Assembly: GCF_023204875.1 (NCBI RefSeq)
Contig: NZ_CP096247.1
Location: 1,364,001 to 1,428,000 of the forward strand
Reading direction: 5' to 3'
Length of the DNA stretch: 64,000 nt
Source: Prevotella sp. E15-22
GTDB lineage: Bacteria > Bacteroidota > Bacteroidia > Bacteroidales > Bacteroidaceae
The stretch's first letter is position 1. Each line of letters opens with the position of its first letter. The notes under the pieces were generated by a model that was given only the letters and a program-made list of their open reading frames with translations, did no database searches and was not told where the DNA came from. Position numbers and translations under genes: made by a program. Below, piece after piece: positions 9,693 through 20,934 of this stretch.

Positions 9693-10859
9693 TTAGCAGA
9701 GCTTGCGTGAGCCGTCGCCGATGACAACATCGTAAACCTTTGGCTCGTGACCATACTTTGCGTTAAACTTCTGTTTGGCATCCTCAATGAACTTTGTGTA
9801 AAGATCATTGCGAACAAGGTTGATGGTACAACCACCAAAACCACCGCCCATGATACGAGAACCGGTAACGCCGTTTTCTTTGGCAATATCATTCAGGAAG
9901 TCGAGCTCCTCGCAAGATACCTCGTAGTCCTTTGACAGACCCTCGTGAGTCTTGTACATCATCTCGCCAACCTTCTCATAGTCACCTTCATTCAGTGCGT
10001 CGCAGACAGCGAGTACGCGGTCCTTCTCACCCAACACAAATTTAGCGCGCTTGTAATCCTCTTCGCCAACTTCGGCACGAACCTCGTCTAACTGCTCCCA
10101 TGTGCAGTCGCGCAGGGTCTCAAACTTGCCCTCGGGGTGCTTGGCTTGGATGTGCTTCACCACGTTCTCGCATGAATTGCGACGATCGTTGTAGGGTGAA
10201 CCTGCCAACTGGTGCTTAACGACTGAGTCGAGCAACACTAGACGATAGCCATCGGGCTTAAATGGGAAGTATTCGAACTCACGGCTGCGGCAGTCGAGGC
10301 GCATCAGGCAGCCTGCCTTGCCAAATACTGAGGCAAACTGGTCCATGATACCGCAGTTTACACCGCAATAGTTGTGCTCTGTGGCCTGACCAGCGAGAAC
10401 CATATCCCATTGCGAAACCTTGTTGTCGCCAAAGAGGTCGTTCAAACCGCAAGCAAAACAGCTCTCCATAGCGGCTGAAGAAGACATTCCGGCACCAAGG
10501 GGAACATCGCCTGCGAAAGCAATGTTGAATCCTTTAACAGGTACGCCCAACTTTTTCATCTCCAAAGAGATACCATATATATAGCGGGCCCAAGAAGCCT
10601 TAGGACCTTCGGGATCGTTTAGTCTAAAGTCTACGCGATCCTTCAAGTCGATAGCATAGGCCATCACGGTGTCTTCTGTATCGTTGGGACGCATCTCAGC
10701 AATAATTCCTTTGTCAACAGCTCCTGGGAATACGAATCCACCATTATAATCGGTGTGCTCACCAATCAGGTTGATACGACCAGGAGATGTATAAACATTA
10801 CCGGTTTTACCGTCAAAGTGCTTGATGAAGCGACTTCTTACAAATTCAATGTCCATCAT
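9693..10859 (-). CDS. galK: Galactokinase
   Basis: Phosphorylates alpha-D-galactose to galactose 1-phosphate with ATP (Leloir pathway), cytoplasmic GHMP kinase. Seen: the galactokinase signature GRINLIGEHTDYNGGFVFP near residues 28-46, the GHMP ATP-binding loop PLGAGMSSSAAMES near 120, MDQFASVFG with the catalytic Asp, and the C-terminal GSRIMGGGFGGCTI motif. The length of 388 aa is typical. It is the last gene of galM - transporter - galK, 43 bases after the transporter, and is followed by a strong terminator. galT and galE are not in the window and must lie elsewhere. Confidence 0.97.
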   Translation of the reverse strand: MMDIEFVRSRFIKHFDGKTGNVYTSPGRINLIGEHTDYNGGFVFPGAVDKGIIAEMRPNDTEDTVMAYAIDLKDRVDFRLNDPEGPKASWARYIYGISLEMKKLGVPVKGFNIAFAGDVPLGAGMSSSAAMESCFACGLNDLFGDNKVSQWDMVLAGQATEHNYCGVNCGIMDQFASVFGKAGCLMRLDCRSREFEYFPFKPDGYRLVLLDSVVKHQLAGSPYNDRRNSCENVVKHIQAKHPEGKFETLRDCTWEQLDEVRAEVGEEDYKRAKFVLGEKDRVLAVCDALNEGDYEKVGEMMYKTHEGLSKDYEVSCEELDFLNDIAKENGVTGSRIMGGGFGGCTINLVRNDLYTKFIEDAKQKFNAKYGHEPKVYDVVIGDGSRKLC

Positions 10860-10902
10860 AATTCAATAGTATTAATTAGTTATTATTAGTAATAGGAATG
10901 AC

Positions 10903-12135
10903 TTACTTTACATTGATGCCAATTTTGCTACCCCAGTTGCAGAACCAAAGTACGTATGCATAGTATACGAACATAAGCATGATGGCAACACCCACACCAA
11001 GGGCAGGGTTGTCAACGATAGCACCCATAACGAGGGGCAGGGTGGCACCACCCAGAACACCCATATTGATGAGGCCTGAGGCATTCTTTGTATGAGGTCC
11101 AAGTTCCTGCAAACCGAGGTTGAAAATCAAAGGCCACATCACTGAGTGGAACAGACCGGCAGCCAGCATTGCATAAACTGCGGCCATGCCAGGCAGGAAG
11201 AATGAGATACCCACGCAGCAAGCACCGAGAATCAGACAAGCTGTCAGCAACTTGCGAGCCTCAAACTTGGCTAGAATTGCTGAGCCTACAAAACGGCCAA
11301 CCATCATGCCACCCCAATACAATGGCAGGTAATCGGTTGCAGAGCCGGGCAGGTTGGGGTCTGCCTTCCAGTAGGCAGGCAGCATAGAGGGAATACCAAT
11401 CTCCAAGCCCATATACATGGCAATGGCGAGAGCACCAAACCATACGTGAGGATACTTGAAAACGCTTGACTTATACTTGTTGGCATCGGCAATTGCCTCT
11501 TCAGCATCTTCCTTCTTATCCATGTCGGGATCGGGTAACTTGATGAAGAACAGAATAGCTGCAATTACCAGTGCAAAGATACCCAGAATGAGGAATGGGC
11601 CAGGCACGTTTTCAGGCAACTTGGGCTTACCGGCGATAATAACATAGGTGATGAAGATTGGAGCCACGGTAGTAGCAACTGAGTTCAGTGCTTGTGACAA
11701 TGTCATGCGGAAAGCACCACTCTCCTTCTTTCCCAAAACCATTACATAGGGGTTAGCCACCAACTGCAGCATCACAACGCCCAATGCCACAATACTCATG
11801 CAGCAAAGGAATACTGTGTAGACATTAGCAGTGCCGAGTGCAGCTGTAACACCGAGGTTGTTGGCAATAAAACCGCAACCAACGACGGCAAGACCGAGAA
11901 CGAGCGTAGCTTTATAGCCTATCTTGTTCATCATCATGGCAAACGGGATAGAGAAGAAATAAGCTCCATAGAAGAAGGTATTAACCAACTGACCTTGTGT
12001 GTCGCTCAACTGGAAGGCTTCCTTACAGAATTCAATCATAGAATTGTTCATGGTCGTGATGAATCCAATAAGGAAACACACGATGAACACGATAATAAGT
12101 GGGAACAGATAGTTCGTGGTTTGTTTTTGTGACAT
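10903..12135 (-). CDS. MFS glucose/galactose transporter (FucP/GluP-like)
   Basis: Inner-membrane sugar:H+ symporter of the major facilitator superfamily, FHS (fucose-galactose-glucose) subfamily. Seen: about 12 hydrophobic segments over 410 aa, an N-terminal segment LFPLIIVFIVCFLIGFITT, the conserved TMNNSMIEFCKEAFQLSDTQ region of this subfamily, and a charged central loop (PDPDMDKKEDAEEAIADANKY) between the two halves. Its place between galM and galK indicates galactose, possibly also glucose, as substrate. A 122-bp intergenic stretch with inverted and direct repeats separates it from galM, so its expression may be tuned separately from galM. Confidence 0.9.
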   Translation of the reverse strand: MSQKQTTNYLFPLIIVFIVCFLIGFITTMNNSMIEFCKEAFQLSDTQGQLVNTFFYGAYFFSIPFAMMMNKIGYKATLVLGLAVVGCGFIANNLGVTAALGTANVYTVFLCCMSIVALGVVMLQLVANPYVMVLGKKESGAFRMTLSQALNSVATTVAPIFITYVIIAGKPKLPENVPGPFLILGIFALVIAAILFFIKLPDPDMDKKEDAEEAIADANKYKSSVFKYPHVWFGALAIAMYMGLEIGIPSMLPAYWKADPNLPGSATDYLPLYWGGMMVGRFVGSAILAKFEARKLLTACLILGACCVGISFFLPGMAAVYAMLAAGLFHSVMWPLIFNLGLQELGPHTKNASGLINMGVLGGATLPLVMGAIVDNPALGVGVAIMLMFVYYAYVLWFCNWGSKIGINVK

Positions 12136-12153
12136 ATTTTTAATTTTGTTTTA

Positions 12154-12241
12154 TAAGTATGCTGTTTATTATATGTAAGTATGCTGTTTAGCCACCGTAA
12201 ATATGATACTTATGTTTCTTAAGTATGCAATTTACGATGGC
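12154..12241. repeat. Repeated 15-mer and long hairpin between galM and the sugar transporter gene
   Basis: Three direct copies of a TAAGTATGCxxTTTA-type 15-mer (12154-12168 and 12176-12190 identical; 12220-12234 with AA for TG) and one inverted, diverged copy (12198-12212). The last two form a long imperfect hairpin: 24-nt arms at 12191-12214 and 12218-12241, 19 of 24 positions pairing, 3-nt loop. There is no T tract, so it is not a classical terminator. It could be a multi-site operator, an mRNA-processing or stabilising hairpin inside the gal transcript, or both. Confidence 0.75.
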
Positions 12242-12257
12242 TAACAGTGTTACTTGG

Positions 12258-13349
12258 TTATTTTGCAATGCCAAATTTGTATATCGTCTTCTGCTTGTAG
12301 CGCTCGCCTGGATTCAGTACAACGCTGGGGAAGTAGGGGCGGTTGGGAGAATCTGGGAAGTGCTGAGTCTCCAGACAAACGGCAGAACGACGGGGGAAGG
12401 TGCAGCCGTTGGCACCTTTATAGCCGTTCAGGTAGTTGCCTGTATAGAGCTGCATGCCTGGCTCTGTGGTCCAGCATTCCAGTGTGCGTCCGCTCTTTGG
12501 GTCGGTTACACGTGCAGCAAAACTCAGTTCGCCTTCTTCTTTTTTGTTCAGTACATAGTTGTGGTCATATCCGTTACCAAACTTAATTTGCTCATGGTCT
12601 GCGTCAATTTCCTTACCGATAGCTTTGGGGGTGCGGAAATCAAATGGAGTACCAGCAACCTTAAGAATCTCGCCTGTAGGAATAGCGGTATCATCGGTTG
12701 GCAGATAGAAGTCTGCGTTAATTTCGCAAATTAAATCGTCAATTGTTGGCGTGGGGTCTGCAGTTCCTGCCAAAGAGAAGAATGCGTGATGTGTCAGGTT
12801 CACGATAGTCTTCTTGTTTGTGGTGGCCAGATACTCCAAGATGAGTTCGTTGTTGTCTGTAAAGGTAAACTCTACAGTGACATCTAATTCACCGGTGTAA
12901 CCTTCTTCACCATATGAAGAAACGCGATGCAACGCCAATGAACGGGGACCCATCTGACGGGCATCCCAGATTTTGGCATTAAAGCCCTTTAGACCACCAT
13001 GTAAATGGTTGGGGCCATTGTTAATGGCTACTTGATATTCTTTACCATTTAGAATGAACTGACCTTTGCAAATGCGATTTCCCCAACGACCAATCAGAGT
13101 CGAAAGGTAAGGTTCGTTACCGCTTGTAAGCTGTTCGATGTTAGCATGTCCTTGAATCACATTAGCAACTTTCCCGTCTTTGTCGGGCACCATGATAGCG
13201 CAGATAGCACCACCGTAATTCGAAATGGCAACTTCGTAACCTTTACGGTTGCGCAGAATGTAGAGATCGGTCTTCTTACCATTGATAGTGGCCTGGAAGT
13301 CTTCGCGCTTCAGACCACAGAGATTCGCATTTTCTGTTGAGTTTGTCAT
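12258..13349 (-). CDS. galM: Aldose 1-epimerase (galactose mutarotase)
   Basis: Interconverts alpha and beta anomers of galactose so that galactokinase receives the alpha form. Seen: galactose-mutarotase fold with the catalytic His region NLTHHAFFSLAG, NGPNHLHGGLKGFNAKIW, the PGMQLYTGNYL strand, and the catalytic-base Glu in VCLETQHFPDSPN. At 363 aa it has family length and no signal peptide, so it is cytoplasmic. It is first in the gal operon, with a good promoter 34-65 bases upstream that overlaps the folC terminator. Confidence 0.95.
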   Translation of the reverse strand: MTNSTENANLCGLKREDFQATINGKKTDLYILRNRKGYEVAISNYGGAICAIMVPDKDGKVANVIQGHANIEQLTSGNEPYLSTLIGRWGNRICKGQFILNGKEYQVAINNGPNHLHGGLKGFNAKIWDARQMGPRSLALHRVSSYGEEGYTGELDVTVEFTFTDNNELILEYLATTNKKTIVNLTHHAFFSLAGTADPTPTIDDLICEINADFYLPTDDTAIPTGEILKVAGTPFDFRTPKAIGKEIDADHEQIKFGNGYDHNYVLNKKEEGELSFAARVTDPKSGRTLECWTTEPGMQLYTGNYLNGYKGANGCTFPRRSAVCLETQHFPDSPNRPYFPSVVLNPGERYKQKTIYKFGIAK

Positions 13350-13382
13350 ACTATAATGTTTTTAGTTAAAGTATTCTTTCTG

Positions 13383-13414
13383 CAAAGGAACAAAAAAATA
13401 CCGACTTGTGCAAA
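13383..13414 (-). promoter_or_regulatory. galM operon promoter
   Basis: On the minus strand a -33 TTTG (13411-13414), a 20-bp spacer and TTCCTTTG (13383-13390), a near match to TAnnTTTG. The -33 lies in the loop of the folC terminator hairpin, so the upstream terminator and this promoter share DNA. Confidence 0.65.
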
Positions 13415-13423
13415 CAAATCGGT
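13391..13423 (-). terminator. folC terminator overlapping the galM promoter
   Basis: On the minus strand, ACCGATTTG pairs with CAAGTCGGT (one mismatch; plus 13415-13423 and 13400-13408) across a 6-nt loop, followed by ATTTTTTTG. It lies 22 bases past the folC stop. Confidence 0.75.
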
Positions 13424-13445
13424 AAAAAATTGGTGTTAAAAACAA

Positions 13446-14762
13446 CTAAATACGCGTTTTCAAAAAGTCTGCAACAACATAAGTACTGCCACCTACGAAT
13501 ATAACGTCTTCACTAGTAGCACCTTGCATGGCTGCCTCGTATGCTTCGGTTACAGTCGGGTAGCATTCGCCATTTAGTCCCATTTGTTCACCGAATATTT
13601 TTAAAGACGTTTCTGGGAAGGCTCTTTTTGTGCTTCCTTTAGTGAAATAATATTTCGCATTTTTCGGAAGTAGGGCCATTACGCTATATATGTCTTTATC
13701 TTCTACCATTCCAAATACGATGCGTAGTTCGTTGCATTTTAAAGCACTTAATTGCTTTCCTAGATAATTCCATGCAGCGGGATTGTGTCCTGTGTCACAG
13801 ATAACTTTTGGGTTTTCTCTAATGGTTTGCCATCGAGCCATGAGACCAGTTATCTTGGTAACGTTTTTAAATGCATTGGTCATTTCTTCGGCAATCAGCA
13901 TCTTGTTTTTTTCTTCTATACAGTCGGCCAAATAACCCATATCTACTAGTTGGTGAATAGCAACTACTGTTGTGTTCATGTTAATTGGCTGGAAGTCGCC
14001 AGTCAGTTCACACTCAAAATCGCCTAGGTGAGCAGCAGTATAATGCATCATTCCCTCGCTGGTTAATTTTGCTGATATGATTTCCTGTTCGTCTTCAGCA
14101 TAATGAATAGGTGATTTCTTCTCAGCAGCTAGTGCGTCAAAAACAGCTCGTGTCTCAGGAGTAGCTTCTCCGATAACTACGGGAACACCTGGTTTTATAA
14201 TGCCGCCTTTCTCAAAGGCAATTTGTTCAAGACTATTGCCTAAAAGTTGTGTATGGTCCAATGATATGTTAGTGATAACACTAAGAATGGGAGTGATAAT
14301 ATTCGTACAATCTAATCTGCCACCAAGTCCTACCTCAATAACAGCGATATCTACGTGTTTCTCTTTAAAATACTTAAAGGCCATCGCTGTGGTTAATTCA
14401 AAGAATGATGGATTCAGAGGCTCGAAGAATGCTTTTTCTTCTTCTACGAATTTTACAACATAGTCTTCTTCTATTGGCGTGCCGTTTACGCGTATGCGTT
14501 CGCGAAAATCTACTAGGTGTGGTGATGTGTATAGACCCACTCTATAGCCGCTAACTTGAAATTCTGCCGCAATAAGATGCGACAAAGACCCTTTTCCGTT
14601 TGTACCTGCAATGTGGATACTACGAAAAGCTTGGTGCGGATGACCAAAATGCTCGTCGAGCGCAAGGGTCGTTTCCAATCCTTCTTTATAGCCTGTTGCC
14701 CCCTGCTTTTCGTAGTTGGGTATCTGGCTAAATAGGTATTCGGTAGCTTCTTGGTAGGTCAT
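13446..14762 (-). CDS. folC: Folylpolyglutamate synthase / dihydrofolate synthase
   Basis: Adds glutamate to dihydropteroate and (tetrahydro)folates, Mur-ligase superfamily, cytoplasmic. Seen: ATP loop IAGTNGKGSLSHLI near residue 50, the Mur-ligase middle-domain motif VEVGLGGRLDCTN near 142, TNISLDHTQLLG, and the C-terminal ligase domain with CDTGHNPAAW. At 438 aa it is normal. It follows dnaJ with a 13-base gap in the order ABC-F - grpE - dnaJ - folC and is closed by a hairpin that also holds the galM promoter. Confidence 0.95.
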   Translation of the reverse strand: MTYQEATEYLFSQIPNYEKQGATGYKEGLETTLALDEHFGHPHQAFRSIHIAGTNGKGSLSHLIAAEFQVSGYRVGLYTSPHLVDFRERIRVNGTPIEEDYVVKFVEEEKAFFEPLNPSFFELTTAMAFKYFKEKHVDIAVIEVGLGGRLDCTNIITPILSVITNISLDHTQLLGNSLEQIAFEKGGIIKPGVPVVIGEATPETRAVFDALAAEKKSPIHYAEDEQEIISAKLTSEGMMHYTAAHLGDFECELTGDFQPINMNTTVVAIHQLVDMGYLADCIEEKNKMLIAEEMTNAFKNVTKITGLMARWQTIRENPKVICDTGHNPAAWNYLGKQLSALKCNELRIVFGMVEDKDIYSVMALLPKNAKYYFTKGSTKRAFPETSLKIFGEQMGLNGECYPTVTEAYEAAMQGATSEDVIFVGGSTYVVADFLKTRI

Positions 14763-14775
14763 ATACTATCTTATT

Positions 14776-15942
14776 TTATGAAAAATAATTCTTGAAACGT
14801 TGAAAAATGCTGTCTTTTGTCTGCTTGTCGCCCTTAAAATTGTCGCTAGTCTTGAAGGCTTCAATGGCAATTTTTTCTTCGTGCGATAATGTTTTGGGAA
14901 CATATACACTGATATTCACCACCAAATCGCCGCGTCCGTTACCATAACCTTGCACTGCAGGTAGTCCTTTTCCTCTCAATCGCATGGTCTTACCGGGTTG
15001 TGTGCCGCCGTCAATCTTAACTTTCAGTGTCTTGCTATCAATTGTAGGAATGTCAATTTCTCCACCCAATGCTGCTGTCGGGAAATCGAGTAAGAGATTG
15101 TATATTAAGTCGTTCCCATCTCTTACAAATGTTGCATGATCTTCTTCTTCAATATATACCTGGATATCTCCAGCAGGACCTCCATGGCGTCCTGCATTAC
15201 CCTTACCAGGTATGTTGACCACCATGCCTTCTGCGACACCAGCTGGAATGTTGATTTCTACTACTTCCTCGCCTTTTGTGATGCCTGTGCCACCACAATC
15301 TTTGCATTTGTTCTTGATTACCTTGCCTTCACCATGACAAGTGGGGCATACACCTTGCGTCTGCATCATACCAAAGATGCTTTGGGTGGTATGGGTGATG
15401 ACACCTGATCCGTGACATGTGGGACATGTTTCGCTACCACTGTCTCCCTCGGCACCAGTGCCATGGCAATGAGCGCAGGTGATATCTTTTCTGACTTTGA
15501 ACTTCTTGGTAACACCAGTATTGATTTCCTCAAGCGTTAGTCTGACCTTCAAACGTAAATCACTGCCTCTATGCATCTGGGAACGACCACTACGTCCACC
15601 ACTGAAGCCTCCGAAACCGTGTCCGCCGAAGATGTCACCAAACATTGAGAAAATATCATCCATGTTCATGGAAGCTCCACCGAAACCTTCGAAACCTCCA
15701 CCAAAGCCGCCGCCCATAGGTCCGTTGAAGCCGAACTGATCATACTGCTGACGCTTTTGTGGATCATGTAAAACGTTGTAGGCTTCAGCAGCTTCTTTAA
15801 ATTTCTCCTCGGCTTCCTTGTCACCAGGATTGCGATCGGGGTGATATTTGATGGCTATCTTTCTATATGCCTTTTTTATTTCATCTTCTGAGGCTGTTTT
15901 GTTAATGCCCAACACCTCATAATAGTCTCTTTTTTGTGCCAT
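14776..15942 (-). CDS. dnaJ: Chaperone protein DnaJ
   Basis: Hsp40 co-chaperone that delivers clients to DnaK and stimulates its ATPase. Seen: J domain with YHPDRNPGD (HPD motif) near residue 35, a Gly/Phe-rich region (about 75-115, many GGFGG/GFGG), four CxxCxGxG zinc-binding repeats ([32 protein letters not shown]) and two C-terminal beta domains. I start at ATG 15942 ([12 protein letters not shown], 388 aa). The TTG at 15954 would lengthen it by four residues and overlap grpE. It directly follows grpE, two bases between stop and start, as expected for a heat-shock pair. dnaK is not adjacent. Confidence 0.97.
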   Translation of the reverse strand: MAQKRDYYEVLGINKTASEDEIKKAYRKIAIKYHPDRNPGDKEAEEKFKEAAEAYNVLHDPQKRQQYDQFGFNGPMGGGFGGGFEGFGGASMNMDDIFSMFGDIFGGHGFGGFSGGRSGRSQMHRGSDLRLKVRLTLEEINTGVTKKFKVRKDITCAHCHGTGAEGDSGSETCPTCHGSGVITHTTQSIFGMMQTQGVCPTCHGEGKVIKNKCKDCGGTGITKGEEVVEINIPAGVAEGMVVNIPGKGNAGRHGGPAGDIQVYIEEEDHATFVRDGNDLIYNLLLDFPTAALGGEIDIPTIDSKTLKVKIDGGTQPGKTMRLRGKGLPAVQGYGNGRGDLVVNISVYVPKTLSHEEKIAIEAFKTSDNFKGDKQTKDSIFQRFKNYFS

Positions 15943-15943
15943 T

Positions 15944-16540
15944 TTATTGTCCAACAGCTACCTTAGCGTAGCGTATTACTTTATCGTTCAGTTTATAACC
16001 TGTAGCCATGCAGTCAATCACTTTGCCTTTCTTGTCTTCACCCATACCTGGCACAAGTGCGATAGCCTCGTGCAGGTTGGTGTCAAAATCAGCATTTTCA
16101 GTTTCTATTTTGCTAACACCTTGCTCCTCAAGTATCTTAATGAACTTCTGATAGATGAGTTCCATTCCCTCGCGTAGCACTTGGGGATCGTCTGTCTTTG
16201 CACCATTGGCAATTGCACGTTCCATGTCGTCGATTACGGGAAGTAATGCGGTGATGGCTTTTGCACCTCCATTGAAGATTAACTCTTGTCGCTCTTTTAG
16301 GGTGCGTTTGCGATAGTTGTCGAATTCGGCGACTTGGCGCAGATACTTGTCTTTTAAGTCAGCAATCTGGGCCAGTAGTTTTTCCATAGGGTCTTCCTCT
16401 TCTTCGACTTCGGCGCTATCAATGGCATCAGTTTCTGTAGAATTCTCTGCTACTTCCACCTCTTCGTTTGTATCGTTGAGACATGCCTCTTTGTCAGTCA
16501 GCACCTCTTCTTTTTCAGTATTCTTTTTCTTTTCTTCCAT
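15944..16540 (-). CDS. grpE: Nucleotide exchange factor GrpE
   Basis: Exchanges ADP for ATP on DnaK. Seen: a very acidic disordered N-terminus (about 1-75), a long helix with [20 protein letters not shown], and the C-terminal beta wing with FDTNLHEAI and [24 protein letters not shown]. The start at 16540 (MEEKKKN, 198 aa) is preferred to an ATG ten codons earlier because the Lys/Glu-rich head is the usual beginning. The gene is followed almost immediately by dnaJ. Confidence 0.96.
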   Translation of the reverse strand: MEEKKKNTEKEEVLTDKEACLNDTNEEVEVAENSTETDAIDSAEVEEEEDPMEKLLAQIADLKDKYLRQVAEFDNYRKRTLKERQELIFNGGAKAITALLPVIDDMERAIANGAKTDDPQVLREGMELIYQKFIKILEEQGVSKIETENADFDTNLHEAIALVPGMGEDKKGKVIDCMATGYKLNDKVIRYAKVAVGQ

Positions 16541-16585
16541 AGTTCTCGATGTTTTCAGTTTATACAGCAAATGTTGTGCCTAAAC

Positions 16586-18394
<1,809 letters not shown>

Positions 18395-20140
18395 TTATAG
18401 GTTCAAATCTTTCTTTATAGCTTCAATCTTTTCCTCCGCTTTTTTCGAGCAGCGATCGTAATCGGATGCATCAGAAAAATTGGTGTCTTTAACTTCAGTG
18501 TAGAACTTAATTTTCGGCTCGGTGCCAGAAGGACGAACGCTAACTTTAGTTCCATCCTCGCAGAACCATTGTAATACATTGCTGGTATCTGGCATGTCAA
18601 GCTTGGTGACGTTACCTTGATTGTCCTTAGCCTCAAGGGTTTTGTAGTCCTTTGATAGAATAACTTTGGAACCACCTAAAGTCTTGGGAGGATTCTCTCG
18701 GAAATTTGTCATCATTTGTTTGATCTCATCAGCTCCTGTCTTTCCTGGACGAACAACATTAATTGTGTATTCTTTTGAAAAACCATATTCTTTATAGATA
18801 TTCATCAGCAAATCGTAAAGAGTCATGCCGTTGTCGCGTGCCCATGAAGCAATCTCGCAGATGAGGCAGATTGAGGCAGGAGAGTCTTTGTCGCGAACTT
18901 TGTCGAATGGTAGAAATCCGAACGACTCTTCGCCGCCACCGATATACTTCTTTTTACCTTCGTTGACGCGAATTTCGTTGGCAATCCACTTGAAACCAGT
19001 ATAGCAGTCCATAAGTTCTACGCCGTTTTTCTTGGCAATTTCGGCGATGACTTCGGTGGTCACAATTGTCTTAACGAGGAACTCATTGCCTTTGAGTTGG
19101 CCTAATTTCTTTTTGTTGGCGATAATATACCATGAAAACATCATGGCAGTTTGGTTACCATTAAGAATCTCCCATTCTCCCTTGGGGTTGCGGCATACGA
19201 TGGCTAGACGATCGGCATCGGGGTCGGAGGCAATTACCAAGTCGGCATTGAGTTTTGTACCTAGCTTCATGCCTAAGGTCATGGCCTCGGCATTTTCTGG
19301 ATTGGGGCTGATAACTGTGGGGAAGTTGCCGTCAATAACCATCTGCTCGGGTACGACGTGAATGTTCTGGAACCCCCATGAACGCAGGGCCATAGGAACG
19401 ATGACACGGCCTGTGCCATGCATGGCGGAATAGACGATGTTGAGATCTTTTTGACGTAGAATGACATCTTGGTCGACCATTGCTTCTTTGACAGCCTGGA
19501 TGTAGTCCCAATCCATTTCGCCGCCGATAATGTCAATAAGATCTTTGTTGCCCTTAAACTTCACATCCTCAATCTTTACCTTGTTGACCTCGTCGATGAT
19601 ACCCTTGTCATGGGGAGCCAGCACTTGGGCTCCGTCTTCCCAATAAGCTTTGTAGCCATTGTATTCGCGGGGGTTGTGAGAAGCAGTGACGTTGACGCCA
19701 GCCTGACAGCCCAGCTGACGGATGGCAAATGAAATCTCAGGGGTGGGGCGAAGGCTCTCAAAGAGATATACCTTAATGCCGTTAGCAGAGAAAATATCGG
19801 CTACAGTCTCTGCAAACATGCGTCCGTTGTTGCGGCAGTCATGACCTACTACAACAGCGGGTTGGATATTTGGGAAAGCCTTGTTGATATAGTTGGCAAA
19901 ACCCTGAGTGGCCATGCCTACGATATACTTGTTCATGCGGTTGGTGCCGGCACCCATAATGCCGCGTAGGCCACCCGTACCAAATTCTAGGTTCTGGTAG
20001 AAGGCATCGATGAGGGCCGTTTTGTCCTCGGCGTCGAGCATTGCCTGAACTTCTTTACGTGTCTCCTCGTCGAAAGAGGGAGAGAGCCATGTCTTTGCCT
20101 GTGCTTCGCATTGGGCAATTAGTTGTGTGTTATTTTCCAT
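18395..20140 (-). CDS. Phosphoglucomutase / phosphomannomutase (alpha-D-phosphohexomutase)
   Basis: Moves phosphate between C1 and C6 of glucose or mannose via a phosphoserine; cytoplasmic. Seen: the phosphoserine loop TASHNPREYNGYK near residue 150, Mg-binding DPDADRLAI near 308, the sugar-binding GGEESFGF near 410, and the phosphate-binding RPSGTEPKIKFY near 545. The length of 581 aa matches the long bacterial PGM group (PgcA-like) rather than the 450-aa ManB/GlmM forms. It could feed glycogen or nucleotide-sugar synthesis and also follows on from Leloir metabolism. It is a single-gene unit with its own promoter and terminator. Confidence 0.93.
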   Translation of the reverse strand: MENNTQLIAQCEAQAKTWLSPSFDEETRKEVQAMLDAEDKTALIDAFYQNLEFGTGGLRGIMGAGTNRMNKYIVGMATQGFANYINKAFPNIQPAVVVGHDCRNNGRMFAETVADIFSANGIKVYLFESLRPTPEISFAIRQLGCQAGVNVTASHNPREYNGYKAYWEDGAQVLAPHDKGIIDEVNKVKIEDVKFKGNKDLIDIIGGEMDWDYIQAVKEAMVDQDVILRQKDLNIVYSAMHGTGRVIVPMALRSWGFQNIHVVPEQMVIDGNFPTVISPNPENAEAMTLGMKLGTKLNADLVIASDPDADRLAIVCRNPKGEWEILNGNQTAMMFSWYIIANKKKLGQLKGNEFLVKTIVTTEVIAEIAKKNGVELMDCYTGFKWIANEIRVNEGKKKYIGGGEESFGFLPFDKVRDKDSPASICLICEIASWARDNGMTLYDLLMNIYKEYGFSKEYTINVVRPGKTGADEIKQMMTNFRENPPKTLGGSKVILSKDYKTLEAKDNQGNVTKLDMPDTSNVLQWFCEDGTKVSVRPSGTEPKIKFYTEVKDTNFSDASDYDRCSKKAEEKIEAIKKDLNL

Positions 20141-20172
20141 AATTAATTTGTTTTAATTCAGATTATTTGGGG

Positions 20173-20204
20173 CAAAGATAATAAACTTTTCCGAAACGCC
20201 CAAA
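20173..20204 (-). promoter_or_regulatory. Promoter of the phosphohexomutase gene
   Basis: On the minus strand TTTG (20201-20204), a 20-bp spacer and TATCTTTG (20173-20180), 33 bases upstream of the ATG at 20140. It is a full consensus match. Confidence 0.8.
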
Positions 20205-20216
20205 AAATACCTGATT

Positions 20217-20912
20217 TTATTTCTTTTCTGCTTCTTTAAGCGGTTTAACATAGCGCATGTTGGCTTTGATTTGTCGTTGGCGCTTCTTTATATACTTGCT
20301 GGGATTTAAACTGCTGAAGCGGCGTGGATTGGGTAACGTGGCAGCAATCAGGGCGCATTGGCTAGAAGTGAGCTCGCTGGCTGAGCAGCCGAAATGTTCA
20401 CGAGCTACAGCCTCGACACCATAAATGCCAGGTCCCATCTCAATGGAGTTGAGATAAACTTCCATAATGCGCTCTTTAGACCAGAAAAGTTCGATGAGTA
20501 CGGTAAAGTAGGCCTCAAGCCCTTTGCGCACCCATGAACGGCCTGGCCACAGAAAAACGTTCTTGGCCGTCTGCTGACTGATGGTCGATGCGCCTAATTT
20601 GTTTTTCTCAGGATGTTTGCGGTTGCGCTCGGCTGCCTTCTTGATGGCCTCGAAGTCGAAACCGTGGTGTTCTAGAAATCGTGCATCCTCGCTTGCCATT
20701 ACGGCGATGGGCATTTGGGGCGATATCTCGTCGATAGAAATCCATGTATGGCTAAGCCTTGCCTCATCGAGTTGAAATAGACGGATGAACATCAGCGGCG
20801 TGTAATAGACGGGAAAAAACTTCAGCACTACCACTGTAAGAATGGTAGTGCCGAAGAATATTGCAGTAGCCCATTGGGCTATCTTACGAATGCGTTGAAA
20901 TATGGTTTTCAA
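20217..20912 (-). CDS. mtgA: Monofunctional peptidoglycan glycosyltransferase
   Basis: Polymerises lipid II into glycan strands; GT51 family without a transpeptidase domain. Seen: one N-terminal membrane segment (about 15-35), the catalytic region MASEDARFLEHHGFDF near residue 72, GASTISQQTAKNVFLWPGRSW near 105, ELFWSKERIMEVYLNSIEMG near 140, and a basic C-terminus. At 231 aa it is typical of MtgA. It begins 22 bases after the OmpA-like lipoprotein gene, so the two envelope genes are probably one transcript. Confidence 0.95.
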   Translation of the reverse strand: MKTIFQRIRKIAQWATAIFFGTTILTVVVLKFFPVYYTPLMFIRLFQLDEARLSHTWISIDEISPQMPIAVMASEDARFLEHHGFDFEAIKKAAERNRKHPEKNKLGASTISQQTAKNVFLWPGRSWVRKGLEAYFTVLIELFWSKERIMEVYLNSIEMGPGIYGVEAVAREHFGCSASELTSSQCALIAATLPNPRRFSSLNPSKYIKKRQRQIKANMRYVKPLKEAEKK

Positions 20913-20934
20913 TTTTTGTTTTCGATTCCAATAA

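Noticed and set aside
15942..15954. TTG start for dnaJ at 15954
   Set aside because: The ATG at 15942 gives the usual [12 protein letters not shown] beginning and avoids overlap with grpE.
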